Source: Candidatus Butyricicoccus avistercoris (lineage in GTDB: Bacteria; Bacillota; Clostridia; Oscillospirales; Butyricicoccaceae). From it: a stretch of 64,000 nt of DNA. The DNA is taken from positions 1-64,000 of the forward strand of contig DXIE01000046.1 of the NCBI GenBank assembly GCA_019113005.1. The letters run 5' to 3'. Below the pieces are notes generated by a model. The model was not told the DNA's origin, ran no database searches, and saw nothing but the letters and a program-made list of their open reading frames with translations. The translations under genes were made by a program, and so were the position numbers. Shown in pieces: positions 9,438 through 18,656 of the stretch (the first letter of the stretch is position 1; each line of letters opens with the position of its first letter).

Positions 9438-10235
9438 ATGAACATAACTGCAATGTGTTTCAGCCCTAACGGCAACACAAAAAATATTGTTTGCACCATT
9501 GCAAAAAGTATAGATGAAAATTTTAAAGTTATAGATTTTACACTTCCCAAATTTAGAGAGTATGAGTATAGATTTTCAAGTGAAGATTTAATTGTTATTG
9601 GTGTACCCGTTTATGCGGGGCGAGTGCCTAATGTGCTTTTGAAATTTTTAGATAAGATAAAGGGTGAAAATGCTCTTTGTGTACCAGTGGTCGTTTATGG
9701 CAACAGAAACTATGATGATGCACTCATAGAACTAAAAACTATACTTGAAAACAATGGTTTTTGTGCTATTGCAGGCGGTGCTTTTATTGCTCAACATGCT
9801 TTTTCTAGGATTTTGGCGAAAAATCGCCCAGATAGTGATGATTTGGCGAAAGCTAGCGATTTTGGAAAGCAAATATTTGACAAGTTAAACGCCAGTAATA
9901 ATCTAAAAAGCGTAAAGGTAAATGGTTTTACACCTATAAGAGAATACTATAAACCAAGGGATAGAGCGGGCAATTTTATAAATATTCTAAAAGTAAAGCC
10001 AAAAACTAAACCTGAGCTTTGTAATAACTGCGGAATATGTGTTAATGCTTGCCCAATGGGTTCTATATCAAAAGAAAATCCGTCAGAAATTGTAGGCATT
10101 TGTATTAAATGCTGTGCCTGTGAGAAAAAATGCCCGACAGGTGCAAAATATTTTGATGATGAGGGATACTTATACCATAAAACCGAATTAGAACTCGAAT
10201 ACACAAGAAGGGCAGAACCAGAAATTTTTATATAA
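9438..10235 (+). CDS. EFR1-type flavodoxin/ferredoxin fusion protein
   Basis: This 265-residue redox protein has an N-terminal flavodoxin-like domain with a phosphate-binding loop SPNGNTKN (9-16). It is followed by two CxxCxxCxxxCP clusters at Cys195/198/201/205 and Cys222/225/228/232, predicted to hold two [4Fe-4S] centres. This matches the EFR1 ferredoxin family of anaerobes; its electron partners are not known. It starts one base after uvrB with AGAGGGG as ribosome site and is followed 12 bases later by uvrA, so it is embedded in the repair operon. A link to DNA repair is only contextual. Confidence 0.85.
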   Translation: MNITAMCFSPNGNTKNIVCTIAKSIDENFKVIDFTLPKFREYEYRFSSEDLIVIGVPVYAGRVPNVLLKFLDKIKGENALCVPVVVYGNRNYDDALIELKTILENNGFCAIAGGAFIAQHAFSRILAKNRPDSDDLAKASDFGKQIFDKLNASNNLKSVKVNGFTPIREYYKPRDRAGNFINILKVKPKTKPELCNNCGICVNACPMGSISKENPSEIVGICIKCCACEKKCPTGAKYFDDEGYLYHKTELELEYTRRAEPEIFI

Positions 10236-10247
10236 AAGGAGTTAATT

Positions 10248-13067
10248 ATGCACGAGCATATTTATGTTAAAGGTGCAAGAGAACATAATCTTAAAAATGT
10301 AGATATAAAAATACCTAGAGATAAACTTGTTGTTTTTACTGGTTTATCTGGTTCGGGTAAATCTTCTCTTGCATTTGATACCATTTATGCAGAAGGTCAG
10401 CGAAGATATGTAGAGTCGCTGTCATCTTATGCAAGACAGTTTTTAGGACAAATGGAAAAGCCAGATGTCGATTATATAGAAGGACTTTCCCCAGCTATTT
10501 CTATTGACCAGAAAACCACATCTAAAAACCCACGCTCAACAGTGGGAACTGTAACCGAAATCTATGATTATTTAAGACTTTTATGGGCGAGAATTGGTAT
10601 TCCTCATTGCCCAAAATGCGGAAAAGAAATTCATCAACAAACAATAGACCAAATTATAGACAAACTTATGGGGCTTGAAGAACGTACAAAAGTACAAATT
10701 TTAGCACCTATTGTCAGAGGTAGAAAAGGCGAGCATAAAAAGGTTTTAGATGATGCCAGAAAATCTGGTTATGTTAGAGTGCGTGTCGATGGCAATATCT
10801 ATGATTTATCAGAGGAAATAAGTCTTGAGAAAAATAAAAAACATACAATAGAAATTGTTATAGACAGACTTGTTATAAAAGATGATATAAGAGGCAGACT
10901 TACAGATTCAGTAGAAACAGCATCAGCTTTAACTGGTGGTTTAGTACTTGTAGATGTTATAGGCGGTGAACTGCTCAGTTTTTCACAAAATTATGCCTGT
11001 GAGGACTGCGGAATATCAATGGAAGAATTAACCCCTAGAATGTTTTCATTTAATAATCCTTATGGTGCATGTCCAACATGTACTGGTCTTGGTATGCAAA
11101 TGAAAATTGACCCAGCTTGTGTTATTCCAAATCCTGCACTCTCCTTAAATGAGGGAGCTGTAAAGGCAAGCGGTTGGGGCAATGTAGAAGCAGGTAGTAT
11201 TGCTCATATGTATTATACTGCTCTTGGTAAAAAATATGGCTTTACACTTGATACTCCGATAAAAGATTTTTCAGATGAGGCATTAAATGCTCTGCTTTAT
11301 GGCACTGGAGAAGAAAAACTTACTCTTTCTGTTAGTCGTTTTTCTGGTGGCAAAATGGAACAGCCTTTTGAGGGCGTTGTAAATAATCTTGAACGCAGAT
11401 ACAGAGAAACTTCAAGCGAATATGCTAGAAATGAAATTGAAGAATGTATGAGCGAAGTGGAGTGTCCAGACTGTAAGGGCAGACGACTAAAAAAAGAAGT
11501 GTTAGCAGTAACAGTTGGCGGACTTAATATAATAGAGTTTTGTGAAAAGTCGGTTTCTAAAGCCATTGATTTTATGAAATCACTAGAGCTTACCGAAATG
11601 CAGCACAAAATAGGCGATAGAGTTATAAAAGAAATTTTTGACAGACTAGGCTTTTTAAATTCGGTTGGTCTTGAATATTTAACTCTTTCACGCTCATCTG
11701 GTACGCTTTCTGGTGGTGAGGCTCAACGAATTAGGCTTGCAACTCAAATAGGTTCATCACTTATGGGTGTGCTTTATATTCTTGATGAGCCATCTATTGG
11801 ACTGCATCAGCGTGATAATGACAAACTGCTTGATACACTAAGACATCTAAGAGATTTAGGCAATACTCTTATTGTGGTAGAGCATGATGAAGACACTATG
11901 TATGCAGCTGACTATATAGTTGATATAGGACCTGCGGCTGGTGTAAATGGCGGTGAAGTCATTTTTGAGGGTAAAGTTGAGGATTTGCTTAAATGCGAAA
12001 AATCTCAAACTGGTGCTTATCTTTCGGGTAGAAAGAAAATCCCTGTGCCACAAGAGCGTAGACAGGGTAACGGTAAAACATTAGAAATTAAAGGTGCAAA
12101 TGTTAATAACCTTAAAAATGTGGATTTTACTATCCCGCTTGGTACGCTTACTTGTGTAACTGGTGTTTCTGGTTCTGGTAAATCATCTTTTGTTAATGAG
12201 GTGCTTTATAAAAGATTAGCCGCTGACCTAAATGGTGCAAGAACCAGAGCGGGTGAACATAAAGAAATGCTAGGTCTTGAAAATCTCGATAAGGTTGTCG
12301 GTATAGACCAATCACCAATAGGACGCACTCCACGCTCAAACCCTGCGACATATACAGGTTTATTCGGTGATATAAGAGAGCTTTTCGCTCAAACAGCAGA
12401 TGCAAAAGCTAGGGGTTATGGTGCGGGCAGATTTTCCTTTAATGTGAAAGGTGGTCGCTGTGAGGCTTGTACAGGTGATGGACTGTTAAAAATTGAAATG
12501 CATTTCTTACCTGATATTTATGTTCCTTGTGATGTATGTAAAGGCAAGAGATATAACAGAGAAACACTTGAAGTAAAATATAAAGGCAAAAACATCTATG
12601 AAGTATTAGAGATGACCGTAGATGAGGCAGTAAAGTTTTTTGAAAATGTGCCAAAGCTTGCACGAAAGCTTAAAACCATGCAAGAAGTCGGTTTAGGTTA
12701 TGTAAAACTTGGTCAGTCATCAACAACTCTTTCTGGTGGTGAGGCTCAAAGGGTTAAACTTGCAACCGAACTTTCCAAACGCTCAACGGGTAAGACTATT
12801 TATATTTTAGATGAGCCTACAACTGGACTTCATATTGCTGATGTTCACAAGCTAGTTGAAGTTTTACAGCAGCTTGTAGACAAAGGAAATACAGTTGTTG
12901 TTATTGAGCATAATCTAGATGTTATAAAAATAGCCGACCATATAATTGATTTAGGTCCTGAAGGTGGCGATGGTGGCGGAAATATAGTTTGCACAGGTAC
13001 ACCAGAGCAAGTTGTACAATGTGAAAAATCATATACAGGAAAATACCTTAAAAAATATCTTTTATGA
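10248..13067 (+). CDS. uvrA: Excinuclease ABC subunit UvrA
   Basis: This is the damage-recognition ATPase of nucleotide excision repair. It has 939 residues and the usual two ABC-type modules. Walker [10 protein letters not shown] is at 32-40 and a second, GVSGSGKSS, lies in the C-terminal half. Two LSGGEAQR signatures are present. CxxC pairs of the zinc modules are visible: HCPKC near 115-125, CEDC/CPTC near 250-280, and CEAC/CDVC in the C-terminal module. The start is ATG with AAAGGAG. It is last in the operon; about 165 non-coding bases separate its stop from the terminator. Confidence 0.98.
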   Translation: MHEHIYVKGAREHNLKNVDIKIPRDKLVVFTGLSGSGKSSLAFDTIYAEGQRRYVESLSSYARQFLGQMEKPDVDYIEGLSPAISIDQKTTSKNPRSTVGTVTEIYDYLRLLWARIGIPHCPKCGKEIHQQTIDQIIDKLMGLEERTKVQILAPIVRGRKGEHKKVLDDARKSGYVRVRVDGNIYDLSEEISLEKNKKHTIEIVIDRLVIKDDIRGRLTDSVETASALTGGLVLVDVIGGELLSFSQNYACEDCGISMEELTPRMFSFNNPYGACPTCTGLGMQMKIDPACVIPNPALSLNEGAVKASGWGNVEAGSIAHMYYTALGKKYGFTLDTPIKDFSDEALNALLYGTGEEKLTLSVSRFSGGKMEQPFEGVVNNLERRYRETSSEYARNEIEECMSEVECPDCKGRRLKKEVLAVTVGGLNIIEFCEKSVSKAIDFMKSLELTEMQHKIGDRVIKEIFDRLGFLNSVGLEYLTLSRSSGTLSGGEAQRIRLATQIGSSLMGVLYILDEPSIGLHQRDNDKLLDTLRHLRDLGNTLIVVEHDEDTMYAADYIVDIGPAAGVNGGEVIFEGKVEDLLKCEKSQTGAYLSGRKKIPVPQERRQGNGKTLEIKGANVNNLKNVDFTIPLGTLTCVTGVSGSGKSSFVNEVLYKRLAADLNGARTRAGEHKEMLGLENLDKVVGIDQSPIGRTPRSNPATYTGLFGDIRELFAQTADAKARGYGAGRFSFNVKGGRCEACTGDGLLKIEMHFLPDIYVPCDVCKGKRYNRETLEVKYKGKNIYEVLEMTVDEAVKFFENVPKLARKLKTMQEVGLGYVKLGQSSTTLSGGEAQRVKLATELSKRSTGKTIYILDEPTTGLHIADVHKLVEVLQQLVDKGNTVVVIEHNLDVIKIADHIIDLGPEGGDGGGNIVCTGTPEQVVQCEKSYTGKYLKKYLL

Positions 13068-13231
13068 TAACAAAACGCTAAAATTGGTTATTTGATAAAT
13101 AAAAGTAAAAAATTTCAGATATATTTAAGAAATATGTAGTAACATACTACCTGAAAATAGGTAAGCATATGACATGAAATAATTGTCATATATATAAAAC
13201 ACAAAAAATAGCTTATCTATGCTTGTGCTAG

Positions 13232-13263
13232 ACATCTGCCACTCATTTGGCAGATGTTTTTTT
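13232..13263 (+). terminator. Terminator of the uvrBA operon
   Basis: ACATCTGCC (13232-13240) pairs with GGCAGATGT (13249-13257), followed by a T run. Confidence 0.9.
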
Positions 13264-13266
13264 ATG

Positions 13267-13294
13267 TTGCTTATTTTTTAAAATCTTGTATAAT
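13267..13294 (+). promoter_or_regulatory. Promoter of the deacetylase-like gene
   Basis: TTGCTT (13267-13272) and TATAAT (13289-13294) are separated by 16 bases, just downstream of the uvrA terminator. Confidence 0.65.
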
Positions 13295-13348
13295 AATATA
13301 GAATACGACTGTTTATGATATTATTTTTATTGAAATGGAGTGATACAG

Positions 13349-14293
13349 TTGGCTTATTATGGTAGACGTGGCGGTTACAGAAGTGGTTATCGTCGTGGAA
13401 ATCCAAAGGTAATATTTAAGTTGATTACTTTGATTATTTTTATTGCGGCTGTTGCTTTAGCTGTAATTCAAACTACTCGTGCACAAAAAATTGCATTAAA
13501 TGAAAAAAAACTTCAAGATGAAGTTGCTAGTCTGCAGTCAAAACTCAAAACCGTACAAGATTATGTGCCTGCTTACATTTTAGAAGGTACAACAGAAACT
13601 GCTCTTGCTTATCAAAAGCTATATCCTGAGATGGTTGTTCAAAGACCTGAGGCTCTAGACGAAATAGACACAAGAGCTATTTATTTAACCTTTGAGGGTG
13701 GTCCATCAGAAAATACTGAGGATATTCTTAACTACTTAAAAAATGCTGGGCAAAAAGCAACATTTTTTATAACTGGTGAAAATATATCTGGCAATGAAGC
13801 GATTATAAAACGCATGACAGATGAAGGTCATACAGTCGGCGTGTGCAGTTTTTCAACAGACTATAAAACAATATATGAATCAGTAGATGCTTTCCTTGCA
13901 GATTTCAATAAGGCTTATACTGCTATATATGATGCATGTGGTGTATATCCAACAGTGTTTAGATTTCCATGCGGCTCTATAAATGAGTATAACAGCAATA
14001 TATACAGACAGCTTATAGCCGAGATGACAAGACGTGGTTTTGTATTCTTTGACTGGAACGTAAATAGTGATGATAATGGTGACAATCAGGAAGATTGGGA
14101 AGCTATCGTTCAAGATGTATCAAATGATATAAAAGATTATGACCAAGCCATAGTTTTAATGCATGATTCAGAGGACAACAGCTCGACTGCAAGAGCGGTT
14201 AAATATATGCTTAATTATCTTGGAAAGAACGGATACTATTTTGAAAACATCAAATCAACTACTGTTCCTGTTACATTTGATTATTACGAGTAA
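13349..14293 (+). CDS. Membrane-anchored polysaccharide-deacetylase-like protein with degenerate active site
   Basis: The 314-residue protein has a short Arg/Gly/Tyr-rich cytoplasmic tail, one transmembrane segment (~21-40), a coiled coil (~47-70) and an extracellular NodB-type carbohydrate esterase 4 fold (~108-295). Active members need TFDDGP and an H-x3-H metal pair. Here the first motif reads TFEGGP (114-119) and the second has Cys166 and Thr170 where the histidines belong. The late MHD motif (271-273) remains. Deacetylase activity is therefore doubtful. TTG at 13349 is preferred because GGAG (13337-13340) sits eight bases ahead; GTG at 13340 overlaps it. The gene is monocistronic. Confidence 0.82.
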   Translation: MAYYGRRGGYRSGYRRGNPKVIFKLITLIIFIAAVALAVIQTTRAQKIALNEKKLQDEVASLQSKLKTVQDYVPAYILEGTTETALAYQKLYPEMVVQRPEALDEIDTRAIYLTFEGGPSENTEDILNYLKNAGQKATFFITGENISGNEAIIKRMTDEGHTVGVCSFSTDYKTIYESVDAFLADFNKAYTAIYDACGVYPTVFRFPCGSINEYNSNIYRQLIAEMTRRGFVFFDWNVNSDDNGDNQEDWEAIVQDVSNDIKDYDQAIVLMHDSEDNSSTARAVKYMLNYLGKNGYYFENIKSTTVPVTFDYYE

Positions 14294-14327
14294 TCTCTAA
14301 AAGTTAATAAAAATGCTGAAAATATAC

Positions 14328-14370
14328 AAATCCTTCTGTTTATATCCTTAAACAGAGGGATTTTTCTTTT
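14328..14370 (+). terminator. Terminator after the deacetylase-like gene
   Basis: A 15-bp stem (AAATCCTTCTGTTTA against TAAACAGAGGGATTT, one G-T pair) is followed by TTTCTTTT. Confidence 0.85.
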
Positions 14371-14389
14371 GTAAAATCAGTTATTTTGT

Positions 14390-14441
14390 TTTGTAAAGTA
14401 TTTTACAAAGGCTTTACAAAACACCGCATGCACACTTTACA
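14390..14441 (+). promoter_or_regulatory. Pho-box-like repeat array upstream of pstS
   Basis: TTTACA occurs at 14402, 14413 and 14436: two copies one helical turn apart and a third about two turns further on. This agrees with the TT(A/T/C)ACA repeats bound by PhoP/PhoB in Firmicutes. The first copy is also half of a palindrome, TTTGTAAA-gtat-TTTACAAA (14390-14409). TATTAT at 14446-14451 is the best -10 and has no proper -35, as expected for an activator-dependent promoter. Confidence 0.75.
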
Positions 14442-14501
14442 AAACTATTATAGACTATTTTCAGTGATGAAAAACACGCAAACAAAAGGAGATTTTAAAT
14501 C

Positions 14502-15407
14502 ATGAACATGAAAAAGAGAATTTTCGCAATTTTAACGTTGGCAGCAATTACCGCAATGATGGCAGGCTGTGGTTCTTCAAATGACTCTGGCAATGGCAGC
14601 GGTTCAGCAGCATACGGCGGAAGCGACCTTGGTATGATTACAGTTGTAAGCCGTGAAGATGGTTCTGGTACTCGTGGTGCTTTCATTGAGCTTATGGGTA
14701 TTGAGCAAAAGGACGCTGACGGAAATAAAACTGATATGACAACCGTTGATGCTATGATTACTAACAAAACAGACGTTATGCTGTCTACTATCGCAGGTGA
14801 CCCAGCTGCTATTGGTTATGTGTCATTAGGTTCTCTAAATGATAATGTAAAGGCTCTACAAATTGATGGTGCAGAAGCTACTGCTGAGAATGTAAAGAGC
14901 GGTACTTATAAGGTAGCTCGTCCATTTAACATTGCTACTAAGGGCGAACCAACTGGTGTTGCTAAGGACTTTATCAACTATATTCTTTCCGCTGACGGTC
15001 AGAAGATTGTTTCTGAGGACTATATCTCTATAAGTGATGATGCAGCTGATTTTGAAACAGATGGTTCTTCTGGTAAGATTGTTGTAGGTGGTTCTTCTTC
15101 TGTATTCCCTCTAATGGAAAAGCTTGCAGAAGGTTACGAAGCAATCAATGGTGCGGCTGAAATCGAAGTTCAAAGCTCTGACTCTACTGCTGGCATGAGC
15201 GGTGCTGCTGATGGTACTTTTGACATTGGTATGGCATCTCGTGCACTTAAGGACGATGAAGCTGCTCAGCTTACTGGTACTGTAATTGCAAATGACGGTA
15301 TTGCAGTTATTGTAAATAATGAGAATGCAATCTCTGGTCTGACTAGCGAGCAGGTTCAGAAGATTTATACTGGTGAAATCACCGACTGGTCTGAAGTTGC
15401 TGAATAA
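14502..15407 (+). CDS. pstS: Phosphate ABC transporter substrate-binding lipoprotein, halves in permuted order
   Basis: A lipoprotein signal with lipobox MAGC (Cys23) leads a 301-residue phosphate-binding protein. The usual order is reversed. VVSREDGSGTRGAF, which normally lies mid-protein, is at 48-61. GGSSSVFPLMEKLAEGYE, normally the mature N-terminus, is at 196-213. The chain ends with YTGEITDWSEV, the segment that in ordinary PstS directly precedes the VVSRE motif. Both lobes look complete, with phosphate-contact motifs SGT (55-57), SS (198-199), SR (246-247) and DGI (265-267). It is first in the pst operon behind a Pho box. Start ATG at 14502, ribosome site AAAGGAG. Confidence 0.9.
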   Translation: MNMKKRIFAILTLAAITAMMAGCGSSNDSGNGSGSAAYGGSDLGMITVVSREDGSGTRGAFIELMGIEQKDADGNKTDMTTVDAMITNKTDVMLSTIAGDPAAIGYVSLGSLNDNVKALQIDGAEATAENVKSGTYKVARPFNIATKGEPTGVAKDFINYILSADGQKIVSEDYISISDDAADFETDGSSGKIVVGGSSSVFPLMEKLAEGYEAINGAAEIEVQSSDSTAGMSGAADGTFDIGMASRALKDDEAAQLTGTVIANDGIAVIVNNENAISGLTSEQVQKIYTGEITDWSEVAE

Positions 15408-15423
15408 GGAAATTTAAAATTCG

Positions 15424-15451
15424 GTTAGGGCGGCATTTTTACCGCCCTAAC
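15424..15451 (+). other. Strong intercistronic hairpin between pstS and pstC
   Basis: GTTAGGGCGG and CCGCCCTAAC form a perfect 10-bp GC-rich stem with an eight-base loop. There is no U-tract, so it is not a standard terminator. It may protect the pstS message, giving more binding protein than permease. Confidence 0.75.
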
Positions 15452-15476
15452 ATTGTGTATAGAAAAAGGTGTCTAG

Positions 15477-16340
15477 ATGAAAGAAAAAATTATGCATGGC
15501 GTATTCGCACTTGCGGCATTAACTTCCATCTTTGCCGTAGTGCTTATTTGTGTATTTCTGTTTGCAAGTGGTGTACCTGCAATGCAGGAAGTGGGATTTT
15601 TAAAGTTTTTAGGCGGTACTGGTTGGAAACCTACTGCGAGTAATCCTGAATTTGGAATCTTTCCAATGATTATCGGCTCTATCTATGTAACTGCGGGTGC
15701 TATTATTATAGGTGTGCCTATCGGTGTACTTACTGCTGTATTTATGGCTTTTTATTGCCCTAAAAAATTATATCGTCCTCTTAAATCTGCGACAGAATTA
15801 CTAGCTGGTATTCCTTCTGTTGTTTATGGTTTCTTTGGTCTTGTTGTTATTGTTCCACTTTTAAGAGATTTATTTAGGGAACATGGTTGCAGAGGTCAAT
15901 CAATTTTAGCCGCATCAATACTTTTAGGTCTTATGATTTTACCTACTATTATTGGTGTATCTGAATCAGCACTTAGAGCTGTTCCTCAGTCCTATTATGA
16001 GGGTGCTACTGCTCTTGGTGCAACCCATGAAGAAGCTATTTTCCGTACAGTTCTTCCAGCTGCTAAGTCTGGTGTGCTTGCAGGTGTAATTTTAGGTGTT
16101 GGTCGTGCAATCGGTGAAACTATGGCAGTAATCATGGTTGCAGGTAACCAGCCAAGAGTGCCAGAAAGTATTTTCCAAGGAGTTAGAACACTTACTGGTA
16201 ATATTGTTATGGATATGGCTTATGCAGAAGGTCTGCATAGAGAAGTTCTTATTGCAACTGGTGTAGTTCTTTTTGTATTTATCCTTATTATAAATATATC
16301 ATTCTCTATCCTAAAGAGGAGGGACCCAAATGCAGGCTGA
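15477..16340 (+). CDS. pstC: Phosphate ABC transporter permease PstC
   Basis: This is a 287-residue inner-membrane permease with about six membrane segments. It has the PstC/PstA pattern ELLAGIPSVVYGFFG and the ATPase-contact EAA loop (ALGATHEEAIFRTVLPAAKSG). It pairs with PstA to form the phosphate channel. The start is ATG at 15477, seven bases after AAAAAGGTG. Its 3' end overlaps pstA by 11 bases. Confidence 0.96.
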   Translation: MKEKIMHGVFALAALTSIFAVVLICVFLFASGVPAMQEVGFLKFLGGTGWKPTASNPEFGIFPMIIGSIYVTAGAIIIGVPIGVLTAVFMAFYCPKKLYRPLKSATELLAGIPSVVYGFFGLVVIVPLLRDLFREHGCRGQSILAASILLGLMILPTIIGVSESALRAVPQSYYEGATALGATHEEAIFRTVLPAAKSGVLAGVILGVGRAIGETMAVIMVAGNQPRVPESIFQGVRTLTGNIVMDMAYAEGLHREVLIATGVVLFVFILIINISFSILKRRDPNAG

Positions 16341-17184
16341 GATTAAATCAAAACGCAAAAGACCACTGAGCATAATTTTAAAGATTTTAGTTGTAGCGGC
16401 AGCTTTAATAACTTTTGCAGCTCTTATTTTTCTTATAGCTTATATTCTTATAAATGGTATTCCTTATTTAAAACCTTCTTTGTTTGCTCTAGAATATAAT
16501 TCGGATAACGTTTCTATGTTTCCATCTTTAATAAACACACTGCTTATGACACTTCTTGCACTTGTTATTGCAGTTCCTTTAGGTGTGTTTACTGCTATTT
16601 ATCTTGTTGAATACGCTAAAAAGGGCAGTAAATTTGTAGAAGTTATTCGTATGACTGCGGAAACCCTTTCTGGTATCCCATCTATTGTTTATGGTCTGTT
16701 TGGTATGCTGTTTTTTGTTCAGCGTCTGCAAATGGGTCTGTCACTTATTTCTGGTGCTTTAACAGTTGCAATTATGATTTTGCCTCTTGTTATTCGTACA
16801 ACAGAAGAAGCACTTATTTCTGTTCCTCAGATGTATCGTGAGGCATCATTTGGTCTGGGTGCAGGTAAACTGCGTACTGTTTTTAGAGCAGTTCTTCCAA
16901 GTGCTATCCCAGGTATTTTAGCAGGTGTAATTCTTGCTATCGGTCGTATTGTAGGTGAAACAGCGGCTCTTATTTATACTGCGGGTACTGTTGCAGAAAT
17001 TGCTGTCGGCAGCGATTTCCTTTTAGACTCTACTCGTACACTTGCTGTACATATGTACATTCTTTCAAGCGAAGGTTTCCATACAGGTGAAGCTTATGCA
17101 ACTGGTGTTGTATTACTTATAATGGTATTTGCAATCAATGCTTTAAGTAATATCGCTGCAAAGAAAATAGGTGTAAATAAATAA
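16330..17184 (+). CDS. pstA: Phosphate ABC transporter permease PstA
   Basis: The second permease of the phosphate transporter has 284 residues. A basic N-terminus (KSKRKRP) is followed by about six membrane segments, with ETLSGIPSIVYGLFG and the EAA loop FGLGAGKLRTVFRAVLPSAIPG. The ATG at 16330 overlaps the pstC end and is preceded by AGAGGAGGG (16315-16323), indicating coupled translation. Confidence 0.96.
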   Translation: MQAEIKSKRKRPLSIILKILVVAAALITFAALIFLIAYILINGIPYLKPSLFALEYNSDNVSMFPSLINTLLMTLLALVIAVPLGVFTAIYLVEYAKKGSKFVEVIRMTAETLSGIPSIVYGLFGMLFFVQRLQMGLSLISGALTVAIMILPLVIRTTEEALISVPQMYREASFGLGAGKLRTVFRAVLPSAIPGILAGVILAIGRIVGETAALIYTAGTVAEIAVGSDFLLDSTRTLAVHMYILSSEGFHTGEAYATGVVLLIMVFAINALSNIAAKKIGVNK

Positions 17185-17205
17185 TAACCAACTCGGAGGA
17201 GAATT

Positions 17206-17958
17206 ATGGATAAAATTACAGTTGAGAACGTTGACTTACACTATGGTAAGTTTCATGCGTTAAAAGATATATCACTAAATATTCCATCACAAGAAATTAC
17301 AGCTTTTATTGGCCCATCTGGTTGTGGTAAATCCACACTTTTAAAATCTCTTAATCGTATGAATGATTTAGTAGAAGGCTGTGTTATAACAGGCAGTATG
17401 AAACTAGATGGTCAGGATATCTATGACAAAAGTGTAGATGTAAGCGAACTTAGACGTAGAGTAGGTATGGTTTTCCAAAAGCCAAACCCATTTCCAATGT
17501 CTATTTATGATAATGTAGCTTATGGTCCTAGAACTCATGGTATTAGAAATCGTGCTAAACTTGATGAAATCGTTGAGAGAAGCTTAAAACAAGCCGCTAT
17601 CTGGGACGAAGTTAAGGACAGACTTAATAAAAACGCTCTTGGCATGTCAGGCGGTCAGCAGCAACGTCTTTGTATTGCTCGTGCTCTTGCAACCACTCCT
17701 GAAGTTTTGCTTATGGACGAGCCAACATCTGCTCTTGACCCAATTTCTACCGCTAAAATAGAAGACCTTGTGTTAGAGCTTAAAAAAGATTATACTATCG
17801 TTATAGTAACTCATAATATGCAGCAGGCAACTCGTATTTCTGATAAAACTGCTTTTTTCCTTATGGGTGAAGTTGTTGAAATGAATGACACAGACACACT
17901 TTTCTCTGTTCCAAAGGATAAGCGTACAGAGGACTATATTACAGGAAGATTCGGGTGA
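17206..17958 (+). CDS. pstB: Phosphate ABC transporter ATP-binding protein PstB
   Basis: This 250-residue ATPase drives phosphate import. Walker [10 protein letters not shown] is at 36-44. The signature reads [14 protein letters not shown], Walker [13 protein letters not shown] and the switch histidine lies in [14 protein letters not shown] after Walker A is typical of PstB. Ribosome site CGGAGGAG; phoU begins seven bases after its stop. Confidence 0.98.
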   Translation: MDKITVENVDLHYGKFHALKDISLNIPSQEITAFIGPSGCGKSTLLKSLNRMNDLVEGCVITGSMKLDGQDIYDKSVDVSELRRRVGMVFQKPNPFPMSIYDNVAYGPRTHGIRNRAKLDEIVERSLKQAAIWDEVKDRLNKNALGMSGGQQQRLCIARALATTPEVLLMDEPTSALDPISTAKIEDLVLELKKDYTIVIVTHNMQQATRISDKTAFFLMGEVVEMNDTDTLFSVPKDKRTEDYITGRFG

Positions 17959-17965
17959 TATAATT

Positions 17966-18619
17966 ATGAGAAATCGTTTTGAAGCACAATTACATAACTT
18001 AAATGAACAAATTATTACTATGGGTGCAATGGTAGAGTCAGCCATAGCTTCGGCTGCTCGTGCACTTTCAAACCGTGATATTGCACTTGCTGCTAAGGTG
18101 GCTGAGTCAGATAATGCAATCGATGAAAAAGAACGTGAGATAGAGCATATCTGTCTTAAACTGCTCATGCAGCAGCAGCCTGTGGCATCAGACCTTCGTA
18201 TGATTTCTGCTGCTATGAAAATGATTACAGATATTGAGCGTGTGGGCGACCAAGCGGCTGATATTGCTCAGCTTACTGTTATGCTTTGTGAGCAAAATGC
18301 TGTGCTTATTACTGCTAATGAGCTTAAAGAAATGGCAAAGGCTACTATTAAAATGGTAAGCGGTGCTATTGATGCATTTGTTCGTAAAGATATTGAGCTT
18401 GTTCATGAAGTTATCGCTTATGATGATGTGGTTGACGAGCAGTTTAATGATATTCGTAAAAAGCTCATGAAGAGTATTCGTGAAAACGAAAATATTGACG
18501 AACACGCTATTGATGAAATGATGATTTCTAAATATTTTGAGCGTATTGGCGACCATGCTGTAAATATTGCGGAATGGGTTGAGTTTTCTTTAACAGGAAA
18601 ACTTAAAAATGAGGAATAA
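17966..18619 (+). CDS. phoU: Phosphate signalling protein PhoU
   Basis: The 217-residue all-helical protein consists of two PhoU repeats, each a three-helix bundle with E/D-x3-D metal-binding motifs (DNAIDEKEREIE; ERVGDQAADIAQ; YDDVVDEQFNDI; ERIGDHAVNIAEW). It links the Pst transporter to the PhoR kinase and suppresses signalling when phosphate is plentiful. I place the start at ATG 17966 after GGGTGA; an in-frame extension upstream would overlap pstB by about 70 bases without its own ribosome site. Confidence 0.96.
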   Translation: MRNRFEAQLHNLNEQIITMGAMVESAIASAARALSNRDIALAAKVAESDNAIDEKEREIEHICLKLLMQQQPVASDLRMISAAMKMITDIERVGDQAADIAQLTVMLCEQNAVLITANELKEMAKATIKMVSGAIDAFVRKDIELVHEVIAYDDVVDEQFNDIRKKLMKSIRENENIDEHAIDEMMISKYFERIGDHAVNIAEWVEFSLTGKLKNEE

Positions 18620-18656
18620 AAAATTCCTGTTATTTGAGAAAGGGCGAAAGTACTAA

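Noticed and set aside
17885..17965. N-terminal extension of phoU into pstB
   Set aside because: No ribosome site is placed for it, and the extra residues are not PhoU-like; ATG 17966 gives the normal length.
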